A model generated the notes under the pieces. The model was given only the letters and a program-made list of their open reading frames with translations, ran no database searches and was not told where the DNA came from. Shown here piece after piece: positions 58,644 through 64,000 of a stretch of 64,000 nt of DNA. Source of the DNA: a bacterium M00.F.Ca.ET.205.01.1.1 (GTDB taxonomy: Bacteria > Pseudomonadota > Alphaproteobacteria > Rhizobiales > Rhizobiaceae); the NCBI GenBank assembly GCA_004791255.1, contig SRUQ01000001.1:558001-622000 (forward strand), read 5' to 3'. The translations under genes and the position numbers were made by a program. How positions within the stretch are numbered: the first letter of the stretch is position 1; each line of letters begins with the position of its first letter.

Positions 58644-59903
58644 TCAGATTGCCTCGCCCTTCAGCAGCTTTGGCGTGCCGGCGGACAGGCCGGAGGCCTG
58701 GCGGATGAAGAATTCCTTCAGCCGCGGCATGCGCTCGACGAGGCCAAGGCCGATGTCGCGCACCGCGCGCAGCGGGCCGATATCGTTGGAAAACAGCCGG
58801 TTCAGCACATCCGTGGTGACGCCCATCTGCACGGTGTCGAAACGCCGCCACTGCTGGTAGCGTTCGAGCACGTCGAGCGCGCCGATGTCCTGGCCGAGCC
58901 GGTCGGCCTCGACGATCACTTCGGCAAGGGCGGCGACATCCCTGAAGCCGAGGTTGAGGCCCTGGCCGGCGATCGGATGGATGCCGTGGGCGGCATCGCC
59001 GGCAAGGGCGACGCGCGACGCGACGAAGGCGCGCGCGATGGTCAGGCCGAGCGGCCAGGCGCGCGGCTTGTCGGCGACGCGGATTTCGCCGAGCTTGAGC
59101 CCGAAGCGCTGCTCCAGTTCGTGTTCGAAGACGAACTCGTCGCCCTCGACCAGCATTTTGGCATCTTCCGTGCGCTCGACCCACACGATCGAGGAGCGGT
59201 TGGTCCCGTCCTTGTCGGGTTTCAGCGGCAAGGTGGCGAAGGGTCCGGCCGGCAAAAAATGCTCCTCGGCGCGGCCATTGTGCGGGCGCTCATGCGCGAC
59301 CGTGCAGACGATGCCGGACTGGCCGTATTCCCATTTCACCGTCTTGATGCCGGCCATGCCGCGCAGCTTCGAATTGACGCCGTCGGCGGCAACTAGCAGC
59401 CGCGCCTTCAGCGCGGCACCGTCGTCCAGATGCACGGATATGCCGGTGCCGTCGGTCTCGAACCCTCGCACGGCGACGCCCTCGATGATGTCGATGCCGA
59501 GCTTTTCGGCGCTGCGCCGCAAGGCGCCGTTCAGCACCTTGTTGGCCACCATGTGCGCGAAAGGCTCGCCCGGCCCGATCTCGCCGTCGAAGGTCAGGAA
59601 CACCGGGCGCACCGGATCGGCGGCGCGCGAATCGGTGATGATCATCTCGGTGATCGCCTGGGCTTCCGGCGCGATCTCGGCCCAGACGCCGAGTTGGTCG
59701 AGCATGCGGCAAGCCGCGGCGGCGATGGCCGAGGCGCGGCCGTCCCGTTGCCAGGAGCCGGCGGGCGCGGCATCGACCAGCGCTACGGCAAGGTGGGGCC
59801 GCGCCTGCTTAAGCGAGACGGCGGCGGCCAGGCCGACATAGCCGGCGCCGGCGACGAGAACGTCGAGCCCGGATCTGTTTTTCGCGTCTGCCTTGCGTTC
59901 CAT
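58644..59903 (-). CDS. FAD-dependent ubiquinone biosynthesis hydroxylase (UbiH/UbiF/Coq6 family)
   Basis: 419-residue flavoprotein monooxygenase. N-terminal FAD motif VLVAGAGYVGLAAAVSLKQA, middle GDG-like block ARLLVAADGVNSKLRG, and C-terminal ALAGDAAHGIHPIAGQGLNL. It hydroxylates the ubiquinone ring; which carbon cannot be read, and in alphaproteobacteria UbiL is one candidate. The start at 59903 (MERKADAKNR) is used because the longer frame has no features. It diverges from the thioesterase gene. Confidence 0.9.
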   Translation of the reverse strand: MERKADAKNRSGLDVLVAGAGYVGLAAAVSLKQARPHLAVALVDAAPAGSWQRDGRASAIAAAACRMLDQLGVWAEIAPEAQAITEMIITDSRAADPVRPVFLTFDGEIGPGEPFAHMVANKVLNGALRRSAEKLGIDIIEGVAVRGFETDGTGISVHLDDGAALKARLLVAADGVNSKLRGMAGIKTVKWEYGQSGIVCTVAHERPHNGRAEEHFLPAGPFATLPLKPDKDGTNRSSIVWVERTEDAKMLVEGDEFVFEHELEQRFGLKLGEIRVADKPRAWPLGLTIARAFVASRVALAGDAAHGIHPIAGQGLNLGFRDVAALAEVIVEADRLGQDIGALDVLERYQQWRRFDTVQMGVTTDVLNRLFSNDIGPLRAVRDIGLGLVERMPRLKEFFIRQASGLSAGTPKLLKGEAI

Positions 59904-60001
59904 CGTCTTTGCTCCTTGGCCGACGGCCGGGCATCCGCCCTTGACGGCCCGTCCTTCCTGTCGGAAACCGCCATAACAATTTTGCGGCGAGGTCACAAAA
60001 C

Positions 60002-60862
60002 ATGACGGCGGCCATGGACGAGCTTCTCGGCATTCTCGACCTCGAGCGGCTGGAACACAATCTGTATCGTGGTCGCAGCCCCCAGGTGGAGTGGCAGCGC
60101 GTGTTTGGTGGCCAGACCATCGCCCAGGCGCTGGTGGCGGCGCAGCGGACAGTGGAGCCGGATCGCTTCGTGCATTCGCTGCATGGCTATTTCATGCGGC
60201 CGGGCGACATCAAGGTGCCGATCATCTACGAGGTCGACCGTATTCGCGACGGTGGCTCCTTCACCACCCGCCGGGTGCTGGCGATCCAGCACGGACAGGC
60301 GATTTTTTCGCTGGAAGCCTCGTTCCAGGTTGACGAGAAGGGGCTGGAGCACCAGTTCGCGCTGCCCGACGACGTGCCGCCGCCGGAGGGATTGCAGACG
60401 CAGCGGCAATTGCTCGAAAAGGCCGAACGTGTGCCGGAAGCAGTGCGCCGCTTCTGGGCGCGCGAGCGGCCGCTGGAGCTCAGGCCGGTCAACCTCCAGC
60501 ATTATTCGAGCCGCGACAAGCTGCCGCCCCGGCAGAATGTCTGGATCCGGCTTGCCGGCCCGGTTCCCGACGATCGCGCGCTGCAGGCGGTGCTGCTGGC
60601 CTATCTCTCCGACATGACGCTGCTCGACACCTCGACCTTCGCGCATGGGCGCGGCCTGTTCGATCCTGATATCCAGGCGGCAAGCCTCGACCATTCGATG
60701 TGGTTCCACCGGCCGCATTCGCTCGACGGCTGGCTGCTTTATGCGCAGGACAGCCCTTCGAGCTCGGGATCGCGCGGCTTCAGCCGGGGCACGCTCTATG
60801 CCCGCGACGGCACGCTGATTGCCTCGATGGCACAGGAAGGGCTGATCCGGCTCAAGCGTTGA
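60002..60862 (+). CDS. tesB: Acyl-CoA thioesterase II
   Basis: 286 residues, double hot-dog fold. LERLEHNLYRGRSPQVEWQR and FGGQTIAQALVAAQRTV at the N-terminus; the catalytic D/T/Q region lies in the second half with DMTLLDTSTFAHGR and the C-terminal RGFSRGTLYARDGTLIASMA. It hydrolyses medium/long acyl-CoA. Length and motifs match TesB. Confidence 0.94.
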   Translation: MTAAMDELLGILDLERLEHNLYRGRSPQVEWQRVFGGQTIAQALVAAQRTVEPDRFVHSLHGYFMRPGDIKVPIIYEVDRIRDGGSFTTRRVLAIQHGQAIFSLEASFQVDEKGLEHQFALPDDVPPPEGLQTQRQLLEKAERVPEAVRRFWARERPLELRPVNLQHYSSRDKLPPRQNVWIRLAGPVPDDRALQAVLLAYLSDMTLLDTSTFAHGRGLFDPDIQAASLDHSMWFHRPHSLDGWLLYAQDSPSSSGSRGFSRGTLYARDGTLIASMAQEGLIRLKR

Positions 60863-61011
60863 GCACCCCGGACATTAGAAGCCGGTAAAATAGGCAATTT
60901 CAAAAAAATGCATAATTTTTAGGCACGTACCGCACTGCGGCCCACGACACCTGGCCGAAGCGATCGCTCGAATCCCTTTTTTTACAACAGGTTAACACAC
61001 TGCTTCGGCAA

Positions 61012-61026
61012 TTGGCACGGAGCTTG
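61012..61026 (+). promoter_or_regulatory. Sigma-54-like promoter upstream of glnK
   Basis: TTGGCACGGAGCTTG (61012-61026), continuing AA, matches the -24/-12 consensus TGGCAC-N5-TTGC except the final C. It is 85 bases upstream of glnK. In most proteobacteria glnK-amtB is driven by RpoN with NtrC. No clear NtrC palindrome was found in the 248-base gap, which is unusually AT-rich at 60900-60990. Confidence 0.6.
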
Positions 61027-61104
61027 AATCCTTGTGGGCACTCTCCGGCTCTTTGGGATCGGTGAAGGTGTGCAAACGCGGGACACCGCAACAGCAAAGG
61101 GTGA

Positions 61105-61449
<345 letters not shown>

Positions 61450-61480
61450 GCGGCGAACACGTATTCCAATGGAGAGTTCA

Positions 61481-62836
61481 ATGAATATATCTTCCACCTT
61501 GAAGACGACGGGACGGGCAGCCCTTTTGGGTTCGCTGGCTCTCGCGGCATTGGGCAGCGTCGCCGCCTTCGCGCAGGAAGCGGCTCCGGCCGCTGCCGCT
61601 GCCGCGCCGGCCGCGGCCCCCACCCCGGTGCTCGACACCGGCAACACCGCCTGGATGCTGACCTCGACGGCGCTGGTGCTGATGATGACCATTCCGGGCC
61701 TGGCGCTGTTCTATGGCGGCATGGTGCGCAAGAAGAACGTGCTTGCCACCGTCATGCAGAGCTTTGCCATCACCTGTCTGGTGACGGTGCTTTGGTTCAT
61801 GTTCGGCTATTCGCTGGCCTTCTCCGACGGCGGCGGCATGAACAATCTTATCGGCGGCGCCTCGAAATTCTTCCACCATGGCATCACCACGTCCTCGCTG
61901 TGGGCGCCCGGCGTGGCGAACATTCCTGAATTCGTCTTCTCGATGTTCCAGATGACCTTCGCCATCATCACGCCGGCGCTGATCGCCGGCGCCTTCGCCG
62001 AACGCATGAAATTCTCGGCACTGCTGATCTTCATGGCGCTGTGGCTGCTGGTGGTCTATGCGCCGGTCGCGCACTGGGTGTGGGGCGGCGGCTTCCTCGC
62101 CACGGCCGGTGTGCTCGACTTCGCCGGCGGCACGGTCGTCCACATCAACGCCGGTGTCGCGGGTCTGATCTGCGCGCTGGTTCTCGGCAAGCGCCAGGGC
62201 TACGGCACCACCAACATGGCGCCGCACAACCTGGTCTATTCGGTCATCGGCGCTTCGCTGCTTTGGGTCGGCTGGTTCGGCTTCAACGCCGGTTCGGAAC
62301 TGGCGGCTGACGGCCTTGCCGGCGCTGCCATGCTGAACACCCAGGTTGCCACCGCCGCTGCGGCTCTGGCCTGGATGTTCGCCGAGTGGATCATCGCCAA
62401 GAAGCCTTCCGTGCTCGGCATCATCTCGGGCGCCGTCGCCGGCCTCGTCGCGGTGACGCCGGCTTCCGGCTTCGTCAACCCGACCGGCGCCTTCATCGTC
62501 GGCATCGTTGCCGGCGTCGTCTGCTACATCTCGGCGGTCAAGGTGAAGCACATGTTCGGCTATGACGACTCGCTCGATGCCTTCGGCGTGCATGGCGTCG
62601 GCGGCATCATCGGTGCGCTGCTGACCGGCGTGCTCGCCGATCCGGCGATCAACAGCCTGTCGTCGGGTGCCTCGCTTGCCAAGCAGGCCTACGGTGTCGG
62701 CGTCACCATCGTGTGGACGGCGATCGCCACCCTGGTGATCCTCTACATCGTCAAGGCGCTCGTCGGTCTGCGTCCGTCGACCCAGGAAGAGGTCGAGGGC
62801 CTGGACGTCACCCAGCATGGCGAAGTGGTGCCGTGA
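61481..62836 (+). CDS. amtB: Ammonium transporter AmtB
   Basis: 451 residues. Starts with a cleavable-looking hydrophobic leader (MNISSTLKTTGRAALLGSLA) and an Ala/Pro linker, then 11 membrane segments. Signature blocks FYGGMVRKKNVLATVMQSFA, the two pore histidines in GGTVVHINAGVAGL and FGVHGVGGIIGALLTGV, and the C-terminal EEVEGLDVTQHGE where PII binds. The ATG at 61481 has GGAGAGTTCA upstream; the adjacent 61469 is less likely. Confidence 0.96.
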   Translation: MNISSTLKTTGRAALLGSLALAALGSVAAFAQEAAPAAAAAAPAAAPTPVLDTGNTAWMLTSTALVLMMTIPGLALFYGGMVRKKNVLATVMQSFAITCLVTVLWFMFGYSLAFSDGGGMNNLIGGASKFFHHGITTSSLWAPGVANIPEFVFSMFQMTFAIITPALIAGAFAERMKFSALLIFMALWLLVVYAPVAHWVWGGGFLATAGVLDFAGGTVVHINAGVAGLICALVLGKRQGYGTTNMAPHNLVYSVIGASLLWVGWFGFNAGSELAADGLAGAAMLNTQVATAAAALAWMFAEWIIAKKPSVLGIISGAVAGLVAVTPASGFVNPTGAFIVGIVAGVVCYISAVKVKHMFGYDDSLDAFGVHGVGGIIGALLTGVLADPAINSLSSGASLAKQAYGVGVTIVWTAIATLVILYIVKALVGLRPSTQEEVEGLDVTQHGEVVP

Positions 62837-62852
62837 GGCCAGCTTAGCCAAT

Positions 62853-62889
62853 GGGCCGGCGGAACCCTCCTCCCGCCGGCCCCCTATTT
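62853..62889 (+). terminator. GC-rich hairpin after amtB
   Basis: GGGCCGGCGGAACCCTCCTC then CCGCCGGCCCCCTATTTC: arms GGGCCGGCGG/CCGCCGGCCC with a short U-containing tail, 16 bases after amtB. Confidence 0.8.
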
Positions 62890-62983
62890 CGCAGTTTCGA
62901 ACGGAAAAGCCGCTGCACGTTTTCCCTGGAATTGCCTTGAAAAAGATCCCGTCGTGACGCTCCCGAAAGGAGTTCACGCCTTG

Positions 62984-63013
62984 AGGCCCGGATTGTCTCC
63001 GGGCCTCTTTTTT
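62984..63013 (+). terminator. Second rho-independent terminator
   Basis: AGGCCCGGATTGTCTCCGGG then CCTCTTTTTTGG: arms AGGCCCGG/CCGGGCCT and a U6 run. It follows the amtB hairpin by about 95 bases; no gene lies between them, so it may end a separate short transcript. The 323-base gap (62837-63159) has no other feature seen. Confidence 0.85.
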
Positions 63014-63159
63014 GGTAAAATGTTCTGACAAAACCCCGGTTTGCGCAATCACGTTCTCGTGATGAGCCTTTGGGAAGAAACATACAGCCTTCTGGCTCCG
63101 AACTGGGGTTGGCGACCGCTGTTCCAGCGCTCGCTAAACAACAGGGAAGGAACCACCTG

Positions 63160-63435
63160 ATGCACATCAAGAACATCTTACTCGGGGCACTCGCACTTTC
63201 GATGGTCAGCGGCGCCGCACTTGCCGGTGCCCTCGACGAACCCGACAACATGGCGCCGTTTTTCACCGACGCCGGCATGAAGACCATGAAGTCCGAGGCC
63301 GATTTCAAGGCAGCCTGGGCTTCGACGGCCAAGGACAAGCAGGACATGATGATGAAGGAGTGCCAGGACGCGGCGATGAGCAAGCCTCACGCCGAGTTCT
63401 GCGCCAACCTGATGATGTACGCTGGTCACAAGTGA
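63160..63435 (+). CDS. Small secreted protein of unknown function
   Basis: 91 residues with a signal peptide (MHIKNILLGALALSMVSGAA, then LAGALDEPD). The mature part is Met-rich (NMAPFFTDAGMKTMKSEADF, KQDMMMKECQDAAMSKPHAE) with two cysteines (KECQD, FCANLMMY). The methionine content could bind copper, but that is speculation. Preceded by GGGAAGGAACC. Confidence 0.7.
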   Translation: MHIKNILLGALALSMVSGAALAGALDEPDNMAPFFTDAGMKTMKSEADFKAAWASTAKDKQDMMMKECQDAAMSKPHAEFCANLMMYAGHK

Positions 63436-63552
63436 TTGCGGGAGATCGGGTCCGGATTGGCCCGATCGTTTCGTCGTTGCCCAGGGAGAGATGGCGGGCT
63501 GAACGGCCCGCCATTCCTGTGTATCGGATCGGTTGCGCGGAGAGCCGCCGAT

Positions 63553-63924
63553 CTATCCGCCGATCCCGTCATCCATCATGGTGTTCGTCAGCGCCTCATA
63601 GACACTGCTGCAGGTCTGGGAATGAGGACAATTCCAGACGGTCAACGCCGGCGCCACCGTTACGATGGCCGCAACCAGAACCTGCAGGCAAAGACCCAGC
63701 GCTCCAAATCGCTTGCCGAACAGACCTTTGAACAGAAAATACAGGCCTTGGACCAGACAGGCCGCGGCAAGCGCGTGCAGGAGGGGGCCGGTCGTTCTGG
63801 CAAAGGGCGTTACGTGGCCATCGGGAAAGCCCACCATTCCGAGTTCGACAAACCAGTCGAGCGCGAGCAGGAGACTAAGCGCCGCCCAGGCCAGAGCCGC
63901 CATGCGCAGGAAGACGGATTGCAT
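63553..63924 (-). CDS. Multi-pass membrane protein of unknown function
   Basis: 123 residues from ATG 63924 (MQSVFLRMAALAWAALSLLL, GATAGAGGC upstream). About four hydrophobic helices: LAWAALSLLLALDWFVELGM, LLHALAAACLVQGLYFLF, FGALGLCLQVLVAAIVTV, then a C-terminal part with NCPHSQTCSSV, a cysteine pair. The frame is open to the right edge of the window, so an upstream start cannot be excluded. No family recognised. Confidence 0.65.
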   Translation of the reverse strand: MQSVFLRMAALAWAALSLLLALDWFVELGMVGFPDGHVTPFARTTGPLLHALAAACLVQGLYFLFKGLFGKRFGALGLCLQVLVAAIVTVAPALTVWNCPHSQTCSSVYEALTNTMMDDGIGG

Positions 63925-64000
63925 GCCTCTATCCACGTTGGCGACCGGTGCGGCGACGTTACGGCCCTGCGGCTTCGGCGGCAAGCGGCGCGATTGGAGG

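Noticed and set aside
61478..63052. 524-codon open frame antisense to amtB
   Set aside because: Low-complexity His/Gly/Asp-rich shadow; amtB is certain.

Overview
The window looks like core chromosome of a Hyphomicrobiales alphaproteobacterium of the Mesorhizobium/Phyllobacteriaceae type. GC content is high. There is an Omp19-like lipoprotein close to that of Brucella, a TCA gene order mdh-sucC-sucD-sucA-sucB-lpd, a ccm cluster beside acnA, and dense families of small palindromic intergenic repeats of the kind common in rhizobia. No rRNA, tRNA, CRISPR array, prophage or plasmid functions were seen. The genus is inferred from remembered protein similarity and gene order, not from a database search.

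Layout. 1-5.6 kb: the start of a secreted protein, aconitase acnA (minus), then cytochrome c maturation genes ccmA-ccmB-ccmD-ccmG, with ccmC missing from its usual place. 5.8-8.9 kb: small DUF1127 protein, SMP-30 lactonase, tautomerase, FMN reductase and PNPOx-like enzymes. 8.9-14.8 kb (minus): dapF-mtaB-ftsY-ispZ plus small envelope proteins; ftsY carries palindromic repeats inside its reading frame. 14.9-20.1 kb: lactamase-fold hydrolase, secreted unknown, Omp19, ZapE-type ATPase, GNAT. 20.3-32.3 kb: the TCA cluster, interrupted by a cupin, a DUF1579 gene, two secreted unknowns and an SDR. 32.5-38.4 kb: TraB/GumN protein, xerC, rimM-trmD, a TSUP permease and rplS.

38.58-39.70 kb: an IS110-family element inserted into one of the palindromic repeats. 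Its noncoding left end can be read as a bridge RNA: one loop carries both target halves and the other carries both element ends. The transposase has a 1-nt frameshift. 39.8-43.3 kb: ohr-ohrR, a polar amino-acid ABC binding protein and permease, and a methyltransferase. 43.6-48.8 kb: leuC, two tandem GGDEF proteins, small envelope proteins and a CtrA-type site. 49.1-53.0 kb: sdhCDAB with a DUF3052 gene between sdhA and sdhB. 53.5-60.9 kb: OpgB-like phosphoglycerol transferase, nucleotidyltransferase, YceH, OsmC, YCII protein, ubiquinone hydroxylase, thioesterase. 61.1-62.8 kb: glnK-amtB behind a sigma-54-like promoter, then small unknown proteins.

Functionally the window holds much of the oxidative TCA cycle (aconitase, 2-oxoglutarate dehydrogenase, succinyl-CoA synthetase, succinate dehydrogenase, malate dehydrogenase), parts of cytochrome c and ubiquinone supply that serve respiration, peroxide defence (ohr, osmC) and ammonium sensing and uptake. 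The most unusual material is the IS110 bridge RNA matched to its repeat target, the repeats translated within FtsY, the missing ccmC, and the small genes embedded in TCA operons.
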